In this document: positions 1 to 16,159 of the stretch, piece by piece
Layout of the letters: the number at the start of each line of letters is the position of its first letter
Position numbering within the stretch: the first letter of the stretch is position 1
Origin: Chrysomallon squamiferum
Lineage: Eukaryota; Mollusca; Gastropoda; Neomphalida; Peltospiridae
Assembly: GCA_012295275.1 (NCBI GenBank)
Contig: CM022675.1
Coordinates: 9,468,693-9,532,692, forward strand
DNA: 64,000 bases
Direction of reading: 5' to 3'
Notes under the pieces: model-generated
Databases searched by the model: none
What the model saw: the letters and a program-made list of their open reading frames with translations, nothing else
What the model was told of the DNA's origin: nothing
Program-made: the position numbers and the translations under genes

Positions 1-39
1 TTTTTATTGCTAAATTTTGACTTGTGGTTTCAATTTCAG

Positions 40-886
40 CTGGGATAAAAAGAACAAACCACATCCCAATCTAACTCATCCACCAACTTACCAGTACAAA
101 GTAAGTTTATTTATATTTTTGTTTGAATGTATGTATGGAGGTATAGGATAGATGTAGATGGAGAAATAGATGTACATATAGATATACATACATAATGTAA
201 ATATATGTATATAGATATATAGATAGATGTATCTTATAAATATCTTGAACCATTGATAGTAACACTGAACTTGGATAAAGCAATGATTAAAATACAAGGT
301 TAAGAATTTGTCCATTTTTGTTTTTGTTAATTAGTAAAATGGTTTTTTTTCCCCACATTTTAGTATATTAATTTTTAGTGTTGACTAATTGGTTACGACA
401 AAGAATAGGTTAAATGTTTAGTTTATACTAATGTTATAATAACCAGCAAGTAAAATGTGAATAATTATGCATCCTGGGTATGAAATTCGGTATCGCATTA
501 AGTAAAGTTTTTCTATATATTATTTACATATCTTTGAGTGAAACTGGTATTTGAAAAGGTACATTACATATTTATATAAATAAATTCTAGTTAAACATAT
601 AAGCAGACAGTTAAATTGTAAATTTAAAATACTCTTATCGTATAGTGATGTAAAAATATGTATAATGTACAGAATGACAAATTTACTTTTTATTGCTTGG
701 GTTTAAATAGATGGTCTTTAAATCTAACAGTTGAGGGTTAAAAACCTATCGTTAACTATAATTTTCACTCTGTATATATTTAACACTGAATTAAAGATAA
801 CTCCTTTTAAATTTGTTTTTCAGTTCTATTCTCCTCTACGAGATTATTCCAAGGAGGCATTCCCAATTGAGAGGCCAATGATTTAA
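40..886 (+). CDS. NDUFA4: NDUFA4-like subunit, copy A (partial, last two exons)
   Basis: Two coding exons are visible, 40-100 and 824-886 (TAA at 884-886); earlier exons lie left of the window. The first is preceded by TTTCAG and followed by GTAAGT; the second is preceded by TTTTTCAG. They encode about 41 residues, beginning WDKKNKPHPNLT, then PTYQYK, then FYSPLRDYSKEAFP and ending ERPMI. This is the C-terminal half of NDUFA4, the small single-pass inner-membrane protein first assigned to complex I and now regarded as a cytochrome c oxidase subunit. The human tail has the same layout: a Trp-Asp/Asn start, QYKFYS, DYSK and ERP. Exon phases and sizes (61 nt, then the last exon) match the complete paralogue downstream at 4730-7825, so the two are tandem duplicates. 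Identity is firm; that this copy is functional is inferred from its open frame. Confidence 0.85.
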
Positions 887-3531
887 ATGAAGAATTATCA
901 GTGGTGTTTTATTTATAGATCTGTATTCTTTGATTTCCAAGTTTTTAAAACATAACACATTAAAGAAAAGAATATCATGAATGTATATTTTGGAAATATT
1001 TTTTACGCTTCTAACAAAACTGAATTAAAGTTGCTTCAGATAATATAACCAAGAAAAATGTAATCTTGTTCTAAACCCATCTAAGATTTTTATCCTTGAT
1101 GTTTAGAAACTAACTTAAATAATCCATCTATTTATGCTTGATTTGTAAAAAAATTAACATTAAATTTCATTGTCCAAACCATCTTTCCATATCCAAGTTG
1201 AAGATTAATATGGCACATACAGAATCAATTTTTAAATGTGAATTTCTTCAGCGATTGTGTGGACTTTAAGCAGTCATCAGTGAAACTTTTTGCACTAAAA
1301 TGTTGAGTTAAATATGGCTGCTTCAATCTTGTCAAGGCAGGATGGGTTTAGTCATTTTTAAAATTTATTTTTAACTTGAATATTTAGATGTCATGATACA
1401 GAAATGAGTTGACTTAAAATTTGTTTTTTTTTCATATTACTAAAGTCTTTTGAAAGCAAACCAGTGTACAAGTAAATGAAGTCAAATTTATGTTTTAACA
1501 ACAGTGCCTTATTTTGTCTAACAAACCAGTGTACAACTATCTGAAATGTCAAATGTGATTTACTAATTTAGCATACACAAACTACATCATGAAGTCCTCT
1601 TAAGCTATAGTCTTTGCATCAAAACTTGGTTTATGTGGAGTAAACACTCTGCTTTGAGTCACTGAATTATTATTTTGAGCATAATCTTGTTTGGACAAGC
1701 ACTACTAACAAAGTCTGCACTAACACAAATTCTGGACACTTTCACGAGATCTGCACTGATGCAAATTCTGGACAATCCCACCAATGCCAAGTCTGTACTG
1801 GAAAATCACACTAATGAATTGTCTAGACAAACACATTAATACAAAGTCTGCACTAAGGCAATGTGGGACAATCGCAAAGTCTGCACAGAACCATCTCACT
1901 AAGCAAAGTTTGCACTGGACAATCACACCATTATGTACACTTTTCTGGTTTCCTTGTAATTAAATTGTGCACTGAGCAGTTTCATGGGCATTCAGCACTA
2001 GACAAATGCACTTATTGTTAAAATTACTAAGTCTTAATTCACTGTTTATAACTAACTTTGAAACTGCATGATATTGTTGTATTAAGACACTTGACTATTC
2101 TGGGAAATCATTTGGCAACACATTTGATGTACTATGTATTGTGTGTAGCAGTATCTATATGCAGGACAGTTTATCTGTAAATGTATCATAACCAAAATAC
2201 TGCAAATCCATCCAGTGTAACTAGATATTCCTTGTTTAACTAAATTGTCAATAAGTTGTTTAATGTTAAAGCACAAGTTTATTTTGAAATGTTCATTTAT
2301 GTTCAAAATTGTTTTGAGCCTTCTCTACTTGAATAGGTGTGGATGGAAATAACATTTTCATTTGATCTTCACATGCAATATAAACTGGATCTATGTACAA
2401 CTGTATTCCTGTTGATATAAAGCACAAGCTTAACCTAGTTGGCATTTCTTGCCTCAGCAATCTCGGTGTACTGGTAATTTTACTTTTTGCCTTGGATTAA
2501 TATATTTTAATAAATTGTATTTACAGTTTACCATTTTTAGCATCAATTTTTAATTTTGTCTCGAACTACAGAAATAAATTTTACAGAAATGCAATGGTGG
2601 TTTGTTGTTTATATTTATTCAATCGCTTTTGACAACCCATTTCTCTGAACGTGAACACTTAAAAAAAAAAAAAAATATCTGCACAAATAAAATGAATGTG
2701 TAATGGCATAATTTAAAAAATACAAATTGGAGGGGGGAAACCCACTATGTACGAATTATTTTTTTAAACAAAATTCATCGGCCTTTTCCTGTTGTATCTG
2801 TACAATATAAAAACAAATGCCTTCTCGTCAAATTTTTTTTTTTTTTTTTTTTTTGTTCTTGAATTGTTAACTGTAAAATGGTCATCACTTGTCAGAAAAA
2901 ATATTTCAAACCTTATTACTTTTAAAAATTACCATCCATTCGTACTGCAAAATTAATAAAAATTAGGAATGAATGCTCTACATGCAAAATTTATACAATT
3001 ACAATTTCATTCACACGGTTGCTTCCCTTTGGTTCTTTCTTACATGGCCGGCGTTAATTTATAATTTCGTAAATGTTCGAGTAAATACGTTGATAACTAG
3101 CAACAGTAATTAATAAATAAATAAATAATTGTACAGTAAGTTCACAGTTGTTACTTAAATGGCCAAGACAATGTCAATTTTCATTCATAGTTTCGATTAA
3201 CAGTTTTGACATTGACTGTACCTCAAATAGCTTCATTTAAAATAAAGAGCACACTCATTTTACGTAGAGTAGACTGAATTAAAATATTCTAAACGAATTT
3301 GTTTTAGAAAAGATTGAAATATGCAGAACAAAATGTCTAAGTTTACTCGGATATTTATAATTAAAACGTGGTACAGGACAACATTCGTTCCAAAAATCTA
3401 AGTTCTAATTTCCAATACTCTGTTGTCATTACTTTGAGTATATAAGACAAATTCCATAACAATTTAACTTTCTTTACATTTTAGGATGATTTAAATAAAA
3501 TAGGCATATAACAAATGATTTAATTTAGGTA

Positions 3532-3562
<31 letters not shown>

Positions 3563-4199
3563 TTTATTTAGTTTGGTTGCACTAAAGGAATTATATATAA
3601 AATTATACACAACTGGAAAGTAAGGTGGAATTAACCAAAACGTTAAAATAAACTAATAAATTAATTAGTTGCTGATCAATAAAACTATGTATCGAAGACT
3701 TGTTGAATGATACTGAATAGCTGCTGATTTAGCTTCAAACTGTCCACAGGTTAGAAATATATGGTTGACGAGTACACTTTTCCAAATACCAGCACAGAGA
3801 AGTTTTAGTATGGTCAGCTAATACTAGACTGAAATATTTACAGTTTATTATATATATATTGCAAAATTACAATTTCTAATCTAAAATGATCTGAAATTGA
3901 AAGGAAATCGCGAATCTGCAGACCCCTGGTTTAGAGCACTCGAAATAGGAGCCAGAATCCCCTGCCTAGAAATAGTATTAATGTTAAAAAGAGTTAGAAG
4001 AATCTTTGGGTTGTAGGTCTTCGCATCAAACGAGCTAATCTGAGATGTCACTATACATTCCTTTTCTGACCAACCTTTTAACATACTAACATTAGCGTCA
4101 TTTTTAGGTTAGGTGGGGAGGTTCGTTTCCAGTGGTGCTCCCTTAGAGCAATGTCCCGATATAATCGATGCTCTGTGAATTGTTATTTAAAAACAAAAA

Positions 4200-4230
<31 letters not shown>

Positions 4231-4729
4231 AGCAGTGGCAAAGTTCCGTATAAAAAAGATTTTCTGCTGTTCGAAAAAGAAAGATGGGTATGTGACGCAG
4301 TAGTAACGTCATATTACTATGTTTTCCGTAACGACATGTTTGTCGACGTATAATCGTAGATTCAAAAAGGTTTTCACCGCGTCTTTGAATACAATATTCA
4401 TTCGTTTATTCCCCTCCCCCTCACCTTTTTTTTTATCCAGTGACCTCCGGCCAAGCTCGAGCTCTGAACTTACAAGTTTACAAGTCAAAAAGCAATGGCT
4501 TAACCTCATTGCCTCCAAGGCAACCCTAAATATGTTTCACTATCAATTCATGTGCATAATTGTACACATAAATCATACCATGAGCGAACTATTTTGTAGC
4601 CGGTACTATTTTCATCAATCGCTATAAATGGTAATATTTCAAGGCCAATGAGTAATAGTTACAAGAAAATTCTTCTCTAACTGTAGAAAAAGAAAAATAT
4701 TCTGTTTTCACGTCTGCAAAACTGCAAAA
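887..4729. other. Spacer between the NDUFA4 copies
   Basis: No exon was recognised here. The left part is presumably the 3' UTR of copy A; candidate AATAAA signals occur at 2509-2514 and 2573-2578. A degenerate tandem repeat lies at about 1690-1935. The last 600 bases (about 4085-4729) are less AT-rich with scattered CpG and are the likely promoter and 5' UTR of copy B. Short open frames here are not supported by any family similarity. Confidence 0.6.
1690..1935. repeat. Degenerate minisatellite (AAGTCTGCACT motif)
   Basis: The phrase AAGTCTGCACT and close variants recur at least six times at irregular spacing of roughly 30-55 bases, alternating with TCTGGACAATCACAC-like phrases. Probably an old tandem array in the 3' UTR of the first NDUFA4 copy. 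Confidence 0.6.
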
Positions 4730-7825
<3,096 letters not shown>

Positions 7826-7961
7826 ACAAATGGACAGACAAAGAAACAACGAGATGAAAAACAATACTGCATTATTTGCAAAAATTACGAAAAAGTGTTA
7901 ATATAATTACTTTTAAAACGGAGTAATCACGTGATTTAGACCTGCGTTCCCGTAAAGTGAC

Positions 7962-7962
7962 A

Positions 7963-8023
<61 letters not shown>
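7962..8023. repeat. (ATT)n microsatellite
   Basis: About 20 perfect ATT triplets about 140 bases after the NDUFA4 copy B stop codon, so probably in its 3' UTR. Confidence 0.9.
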
Positions 8024-8025
<2 letters not shown>

Positions 8026-8273
8026 TTGAAACTTGTCGGTTGTGACTTATTGTGGTTCACTGTAATTCCTAAATTTTATAATTAATTAAATTTGAACTTC
8101 CTAGGATATTACGGTTTTACAAATCATTGATACTGACATTTTATATAAAGTCTATATTAAGCATGGGTTTTGTAGAGCATTCATTTTAAACTAACTATAA
8201 TTACTAGGTTAATTACAAATAATAATAGTAGTAATGTTGAATTTACTACATTTTGTTAATTTCGTAAATACTG

Positions 8274-8277
<4 letters not shown>

Positions 8278-8316
<39 letters not shown>

Positions 8317-8380
8317 TGTTGTTATTGTTATTGTCGTTATTATTATTATTACTACTACTACTACTACTACTACTACTATT
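8278..8380. repeat. (ATT)n/(ACT)n compound microsatellite
   Basis: Two ATT blocks separated by GTT/GTC-rich bases; the second turns into ACT triplets. Confidence 0.9.
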
Positions 8381-8917
8381 ATTTCTGATGATTTTTATTC
8401 CATGTATTTATAATTCACTGATTATACGCCTAATATAATTTATAAATTTATTTTTAAAAAAAATAAATAAAAGAAAATAACAAACTATTTTTTCCATATT
8501 GTGTGGCTTTATTACTGATGAATTGACAGAAAGCAATATTATTCAAAAAGAAACCAAACAAACGAACTCTCCTTCCCCCAACAAACACACAGCCTACTTG
8601 TTAATTCAGAAGTTTTATTAGTTTCAATATGGCGTCTATCACGGAACATGCTTGATAAGCAGCGGTGAATAGAAACAATACACTGGAAGAATCTTGGTTT
8701 CGTTTTGTTTGAAGTGTCTTTATTTCTGCTTCGATATTATCTGGATACTTTCATTGTATTAAACATTTTAATTTCATCAGCGTAGGAATAGAGGTCTTCG
8801 AATGTTCTAGAAAGAAAAAACCGAGTACTTTCGGCTACTCAAACCGGAAGAGTAACGAAAAAAAAAAAAAAGTGAATAAATAAATAAATACTGATGAGTA
8901 TGGGAAAAGCTGAAATT

Positions 8918-8963
<46 letters not shown>

Positions 8964-9544
8964 TATATCTTCAGTATTTTCAGTATATTTACGAAAAACA
9001 AATTATTATTATTATTTTTATATTTATATAAGAATTTCTGCTTTTCTAAATTTATTTATTTATTTATATATTTGTTTGTTTGTTTCAGTATTTCAGAGAT
9101 ATTGTAAATATTTCTTTTTTCTTTTTCTTTCTTTTTCTCCCCCCATCACAAAGTTAACACCAATGTGAGAGTACGATTTAATATCGGTACTCGAAAATTA
9201 TATTATTTTAGTAAAGAAAACAATTTAGTAATATTATTATTATTTTATTAAACTTTTGGTGGACACAATAAACCTATGTCGCACTTAGTAATTTGGGGAC
9301 CTCCGTTTCACCACAGAAATACACGAAAATACGTCTGTACTGAATATACATAAAACTACGTGTTTTATACCTCGTTTGAGGTTTTTAAGATGTAAATATG
9401 TTTGATGTGTTGAAATAAACTTTGATTTGAAAACCTTTGTCTTACCATTGTCTTTATAAAGAGTTAAATATATTTTAACATATAAATACCAAGTGATATT
9501 TTGTAGTAAAACAACCATAGTATATGCAGAACTAGACAGAACTA

Positions 9545-9559
9545 GAGAGAGAGAGAGAG

Positions 9560-9600
<41 letters not shown>
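9545..9600. repeat. (GA)n(GT)n compound microsatellite
   Basis: A short GA run passes directly into about 18 GT dinucleotides. Confidence 0.9.
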
Positions 9601-9818
9601 CAATATATATTACGTTTCTTGATACCCTCGGTTTGGTAAATATTTCTAAATTTATTTAAATTAAACATAATTTGTTTTCAGAACATTTCTGGAATCAGGA
9701 TTTTCCAAAAACCCATGTAGTAAAATAAAACAGTTCTCTCTCTCTCTCTTTCTCTCTCTCTATATATACATATATATACATATAATGAATGAATGAATCT
9801 TTGTAAACCCATACCAGA

Positions 9819-9831
9819 AAAAAAAAAAAAA

Positions 9832-9883
<52 letters not shown>

Positions 9884-9936
9884 AATAATAATAAAAAAAA
9901 TAATAATAATAATAAAAAAAAAAAAAAAAAAAAAAA
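9819..9936. repeat. Poly-A/(CAA)n/(AAT)n compound repeat
   Basis: Poly-A followed by about 15 CAA triplets, AAT triplets and a second poly-A tract. Together these produce the homopolymeric open frames seen on the minus strand. Confidence 0.9.
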
Positions 9937-10619
9937 CTGATACAAAAGAAAAGAAAAGCATATTGAAATATTTTCAATTCTTTATTTAAAATGTTTACAA
10001 GATACACACCTAATGCTGGATACATTACGATGCTGCTTTAATAATTACGGCAGCAACAAAAGCAGATCCGAGAAAAGGTATATAACGTGAATACAAGGTG
10101 CAGAATACTAAACAGCTAGTCTGGCTAATTATTTTGTCAAACTTTATTATTAGGAAAGATTGAGTTTTACAGTTACAAATGTAATAATAAAGCAATGAAA
10201 GTGGACGAAACGTATTTAGTCCGTTTGTTCCTCCAGTAGTAAACAAAGATGAAATTCAGTTTGTAATGCTACTGTCGCAGAACAGATTTGGAAACGTCAA
10301 TACTAATGAAATATATTATGGAGAACACTACAGTTTATTAAGTATATATGACTGTATGTATGTGTATGTGTGCGTGTGTCTGTATGTGTGTGCGCGTGCG
10401 CGCGTGTATTCAAATTACCTATTTCTATAGATCTGATAAAACGATCTGTCAAATTTTCTCAAACATTAATAAAATGATTAGATACAGGTAAGTGTCATAA
10501 AACAAAATTGCTGAAATGCCACTAAATTAAATAACATAATTCAATAATGAAATTAATACAAGTATTTTAACATTGTCATAAACGTAACTGCTTTTTTTGT
10601 TAAAGTCAAATATCCACAG

Positions 10620-10622
10620 AAA

Positions 10623-10682
<60 letters not shown>

Positions 10683-10684
10683 AC
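10620..10684. repeat. (TC)n(AC)n compound microsatellite
   Basis: A TC run passes directly into an AC run. Confidence 0.9.
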
Positions 10685-11779
10685 GAACATAGATACTCGA
10701 TGTACATAATCAACTAGCAGTATTTCAGTTAGCATCAAAGAATCACAGGATAAAAATAAATTTTACAATTTACATTCTGAAATAGGCTAATATAACTTTA
10801 TATTCTTGTTTAATACAATATTAATAACTGGAAATTTGTTTAACAATTTAAAGAACATATTTTTTACTGATGTTTTTTTTAATTATTATTACACCAGGAT
10901 ACTTTTTTTTCTTGATATACAAGAATACAAGAGAAATAATTTTTATTTTGATGTGAAATTGATTGTAAAGATATTAAAATGCGCTTATCATGCAATTAAA
11001 GTTAAATTATTGTTTTTATAAAAAAAAAAAATATAAAAAAAATTTTTTTCTTAAAGTTAACGATTTCGTTTCAGTATAAGGATAATAATAACAGAAATAA
11101 TAATAATAATAACAACAACAAAATAATAAATAAACAAAATATTTAAGGAATAATAATACTAAATAATAACAATAATAGCAATAGTAATAAATAATGAAAG
11201 AAAGATTGAAAGAAAGAAGGAAATAAAGAAACAAACAAATAAAATAAAATAAAGTAAAATGAAATAAAATTTGTAGTAAACAAATAATATACAAAAATAC
11301 TATTTACCATAACAGTTATAATGAGAGAAAATATATGTTGTAATATAGAAATATCGGGTTATACGAGAAAATAACCCGCAGAAATCCTGTAATTAATTAT
11401 CTTCTGATGGTATAGTTACAAACCCATAACCAGATTACAGTGCAAAAATTCCCATCAAGTATTCTAAACTATTCCGGTTTTTAAAATGTTAATCTGTGTG
11501 TGCGAACGAACTTCTTAATTTTCGTAACAACAAACACGTAACACATTAAACACTAGTAATAACAACGTTTCAAAAGCAGGTGTAATTGTATTTTAAACGC
11601 AGTATTTTTCTAAGAATGCTTCTAAATGTTTTTTTCTGCCAATATTTTGTACGCTGCGTTTTTTTCTCTAAGATTACGTACAAGTGCGAATTTTATCGTA
11701 ACTTCCTTATAATTCTTGTACTCGCGTATTTTCTAAGAATGCTTTTCATTACGTATTTTGTTACGATATTATTGTGCAG

Positions 11780-11936
11780 TGTATTTTCCAGGAATATTTC
11801 TAATCAACGTATTTTTCCCAGAATGTTTCTAATCAACGTATTTTCCAGGAATATTTCTAATTGACGTGTTTTCCCAGAATGTTTCTAATCAACGTATTTT
11901 CCCAGAATATTTCTAATCAACGTGGGATCCCAGAAT
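11780..11936. repeat. 28-bp minisatellite
   Basis: Five copies of a 28-29 bp unit containing TTTCTAATCAACGTATTTTC start near 11797, 11826, 11854, 11882 and 11910. More diverged relatives (CGTATTTTCTAAGAATGC) extend left to about 11590. Confidence 0.85.
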
Positions 11937-12286
11937 AAGTTTTAAAGATTTTTTTCCAAAGAAATTTTTCTTTGTTACGTCTTTTCAGAGGCGTAAAAAT
12001 AAATAATTTATCAATGGAAATGTAATTTATAAACTAAATTAAACCATACAAAGTTAAAATGAAGTTTTCATTTTTGAAATTGTAATTAATTATCGAAAGT
12101 TATCGAAATACAATTTCTTCGTTGCATACAATCAAAAATCACATATTTGAAGTGGACAAAAAAAAATGTAAATAAAATAAAATAATATATAAATAGATAC
12201 AAAATTTAAACGATTCATCACAACGCTTTATTATTGTTATTGCGAATTAACGAAATATTATTTACTGAGTGTTATTCCAATGAATG

Positions 12287-12337
<51 letters not shown>

Positions 12338-12535
12338 CAATATTATAAAAAGAAGAAAAGAAATTGATGATAATTATGACAAAGAAGAAAAAGTAAATAT
12401 AAATGCTGACGAATTAGAATTTAGTTAAAATAAAGAAACATCCTTCTAACAACATTAAGAAGAAGATGAAGAAGAAAAAAATCAACAGAAGAAAACGAAA
12501 CAATATAATAATAAAATACTTTATGAAAACTAGCA

Positions 12536-12536
<1 letters not shown>

Positions 12537-12573
<37 letters not shown>

Positions 12574-12665
12574 CATAAAAATAATCATAAAAATAATAAT
12601 AAAAATAATCATAATAAAAATAATCATAAAATAATAATAATAATCATAATAACAATAATCATAAA

Positions 12666-12696
<31 letters not shown>

Positions 12697-12697
12697 T
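12537..12697. repeat. (AAT)n with AATCATAAA interspersion
   Basis: AAT triplets alternate with CATAAA-type units just downstream of the TBK1-adaptor stop codon. It would be transcribed only if that 3' UTR exceeds about 90 bases. Confidence 0.85.
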
Positions 12698-12786
12698 GGA
12701 GAATGATGATTACAAAACAAACATGTTAATATAACGAGGATGGCGAAGGAGGAAACAAAGAACACGAAGAAACGTGTTCACTATCT

Positions 12787-15432
12787 TTACGGATGAAGAA
12801 CTTCAAAAGCGGCAGGCCCGCCATCGTCAAAATGCGTCTGCACGTGATTTTCAAATTCCTCCTGCGTTTTGCTTTCCGGAAACACCAAGCCGCACATGGG
12901 GCAAATCTTGTCGAGGCGGTTACTCATTGGTTCCGCGTGCAGAGTTTCGGGTCCGTTTAAATCGTCGAAGCACTCAAATACGTGCGACTGAAAGTCGTCT
13001 ATGTTGAGATGCGAGAAATCCCTGGAGCAAACTGGGCAGAGCTTCGTGGAATTAGTTCTCTCACAAGCTGCATCGTTACCAGCTCTGCTGTCAGTCCCAG
13101 GCGAATTCTCCTTGGGAAACGGATATTCACGTGATGAATCGTTTTGTCTAAAACTTTGTCCCTGTCGCGAATTGTAAACACCTACGTTCACTTGTAAGCC
13201 CGACTTGGCTTGCACCTGTTGCCTGTTTGGTGCGTTGTCGTAAGAACTGATTAAGTGATCATCGTCTGACCAAACAGTGTGCAGAGGTCCTTGATATGCA
13301 TGGTTTTCCAACATGGCGTCGTCTTCACTTCTGCGCAGAATTACTTCGCTTCTGCTTGCCTCCGTTGGTGTCGGCTGTTGTCTGATAACAATTTTTTCTG
13401 AGGCTGATCTCTGTGGTTTGTTTTCACCAACAGTTCTTTGTGATGACTGTGACAGATTTGGTAAAGATACCTTGAGAGTCAGACTGTCCTCTGTAAGTGT
13501 TGAGAAGCTCTTCCCATGAAGAGATGATGATGATGATGATGATTGTATATCTTTTCTGATCGAATTAGGACTGTCAGGATAATCATGATTATGACTCGGT
13601 TTTGAACCCTTAGAGCAGGAGGCTTTTACTGTAAGAAAAGAAAATATTATACTGAAGATTCAGAAGCATAAAAAAAAAAAAAAATTGAAATGAAATAAAA
13701 TAATAAGAATAAATAAATAAATAAACAAATAATTGAAAAAAAATATAGAAAAAAAAAAAAAAAAATAAAGTAAATAAATAAATGAGTAAAGTAAAATAAA
13801 GTCATGTAATGTAATGTAAAATAAAACAAATTAAAATTAAAAAATAGAATATGTACTTCTGATAAAATATATAATAGAAATAATAGTTTCTTATAAGAGT
13901 TTGTCTGTTATAATAATAAGAATAATAATTATAATAATAATATATAATAATAAAGCAATAATTTTTAAAACAAATAACAAAGTAATATACCAGAATTAAA
14001 TTAATGCACAAACAAAAAAATGGCTTATAATAATATTTTGGCTTTATCACATTTTGATGTATTTAATATGAATCATGCTATCAACAGATACATATATTTC
14101 TATAAATAAATGTGTTTATAAATACTCAACAGATGCTGCAGAGAAATGTATGCATAAAAATACTCAACAGATATAAATGCACATTTTTCAGTTTTTGTGC
14201 AGAAATAATTTTTTTTATAATTTCATCCAATGTTTTAATAATATATTTGTTTTAAAAAAAAAAAAAAAAAAAAAATTTCAAAACATTCTTATCAACTCTT
14301 GTCAAGTGTTGTAAGAAATTAATTTTTATTCTAATCAAAAACTTACCAAATGTTTTTAAGGAACTGTTTTTATTTATCCATTAAAAAAAAAAAAACCTTA
14401 CCAAAAGCTATAATTATCCAATTTGTTTTCCTCTAATCAAACATTTACCCAGTGTTACTCTCAGTAACAGACATTTTTTTACCTAATCAACAACTTACCC
14501 AGTTTTTGGAGAAACTGATGCTGTTGCTGGACTGTTTTCTTAAGTCCTCCAATGATTTTTTTTAACTCTGCCAGTTCCTCGTTGGCAGAAATCGAAGGAA
14601 ACAAAAGCAACTCCTCTTGATTCTGATAACCAGACCTGAGTTTCGAAACAAGAAGGTTGAGCTCTTCAATTTCTTTGTCTTTTGCTTCCATCGTTGCCTT
14701 CGCGTCTTCCTCGCACAGTCTCAGACGAGCACATTCATTTTCCAGCTCCTTTATTTTCAAACTCAGCTTGCCTTCAATGTCATGGTTATACGCCTGCCAA
14801 TGATGTTCCCCAATCTTCGCCAAAGCGTCCAGAAGCTCTTTCTGGCAGTGCTGCAGGTTCTCCGTCAGACTATGGTTGTCGTCTTCAAGCTGCCTGACTT
14901 GCGACATCAACGAATCAATTAGCTTTTGCTTTCTGTCGCTTTCTTCCTGCAACTGTTTGTATTTACTCTCCATTTTCTGCAAGTTCTCGGTGTACGACGC
15001 TCTGACCGTGTCGAACTTCTGCACCTGCGTCTGGAGCTGATTCAGCTCGCGTTTCAACTGTCGAATGTAACCCTGGGTGGCTGCTGCATCACTACCGCCT
15101 GCAGCCGATGCCGGAACGTCGGCCATTGCTGCCGCACCTTGCGAATTGTAGCTCATCGGAAAGTCGCACTCGTTGTAACTCATTCTCAGGCTGCTGGTTT
15201 TGTCGACACTTCTGAGGGCACGCGTAAGGCTTTGGTTTTTCAGCGCAATGTCATTGTAGCGTTTTTTCAGATCGAAGTACGCTGTCTGTAGGGCGAAGAG
15301 TGCTGTGTTATTTCGTGTTGTAGGTAGAATGTTTTCGGGTAGGGTGCTGCAAGATACGTTTATGTGGCCGTCCAATTCGTCGCTGATGTCCTGGTCTTTT
15401 AAGATGCTGATGTCATCATCACAATAATCCAT
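12787..15432 (-). CDS. TBKBP1: TBK1-binding adaptor (TBKBP1/SINTBAD-AZI2/NAP1 family) with two UBZ-type zinc fingers
   Basis: Two coding exons on the minus strand, 15432-14499 (GTAAGT donor) and 13628-12787 (CTTACAG acceptor), join in frame (G/TA = Val) to give 591 residues; human TBKBP1 is of similar size. Residues 6-11 (DDISIL) and 45-58 (FALQTAYFDLKKR core) match the N-termini of TBKBP1 and AZI2. Residues about 125-275 are heptad-rich coiled coil. Residues about 284-312 (ELAELKKIIGGLK then QQHQFLQKL) resemble the TBK1/IKK-epsilon-binding domain. After a Ser/Thr-rich linker come two zinc fingers: C509, C512, H527, C531 and C554, C557, H573, H577 (CPMCGLVFP), of the TBKBP1/TAX1BP1 ubiquitin-binding type. 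In vertebrates these proteins dock TBK1 for innate signalling and selective autophagy; that role here is inference. The Ser7 tract is encoded by a TCA microsatellite. An AG acceptor just upstream of the ATG suggests a 5' non-coding exon. Confidence 0.85.
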
Positions 15433-15889
15433 AACGCAACTGCACTCTCATTTCTAGTTTTAAAAATTGAAATAAAACTTTAAATCAGTTTGTATAGATA
15501 ATATAATGTTGTACAAAAAAAAATTAAAAGATTTTTATATATATATATATATATGTATATGTAAAGAAATAAAATAAATATATAAAATAACATACAATAA
15601 ATAAATATATATATATAAAATAACATACAATAAATAAATAAATAAACAAATAAAAATAAATAAATAGATATAAAATAACATACATTAAATCAATAAATAA
15701 ATAATGTAAATAAATAGAGTGAAATGAAATGAAATAAATTAACTAACTAAATAAATATATAAATAAATACATATTTAAAAAAAATCAAATTTTTTAATTA
15801 GAAACAAAAAAGCTACTACTGTGATAACCTCAACTACTACAACTTACTGTTATTGCTACTGCTACAATTATCAACATTATAGTACTAAT

Positions 15890-16033
15890 AATGATGATGA
15901 TGATGATACAAAGTAGTAACTATAATAATAATAATGGTGGTAATGGTAGTATTAATAGTAGTAGTAGTACTACTACAAGTGTAAGTAACAGTAGTAGTAG
16001 TAGTAGTAGTAGTAATAATTATAATAATAGCAG
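15890..16033. repeat. Mixed triplet microsatellites (ATG, AAT, AGT)
   Basis: GATGAT, AATAAT and AGTAGT runs follow one another; they account for the Thr/Ile/His-rich open frame on the minus strand. Confidence 0.85.
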
Positions 16034-16159
16034 TAGTAGTTGACGCAGCTACACTAATAATGATATTCATAATCATGGTGATTACAGATTTATTATCTTA
16101 ACTTCTTTTCTAAAGAAATCTGTTGAAACTAAACATGAAAATAATTAATTAACCTTAGA

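Larger units (their letters stand above)
7826..12786. other. Intergenic region between NDUFA4 copy B and the TBK1-adaptor gene
   Basis: The two genes converge here. No exon of a recognisable family was found on either strand. The stretch holds the 3' UTRs and many microsatellites (ATT near 7962-8023 and 8278-8380, AAT near 8919-8962, GA/GT near 9545-9600, CT/CA near 10620-10684) plus one 28-bp minisatellite. Open frames here are translations of these repeats. Confidence 0.6.

Noticed and set aside
14617-15291. Plus-strand open frames opposite the TBK1-adaptor exon
   Set aside because: Shadows of the conserved minus-strand coding exon.
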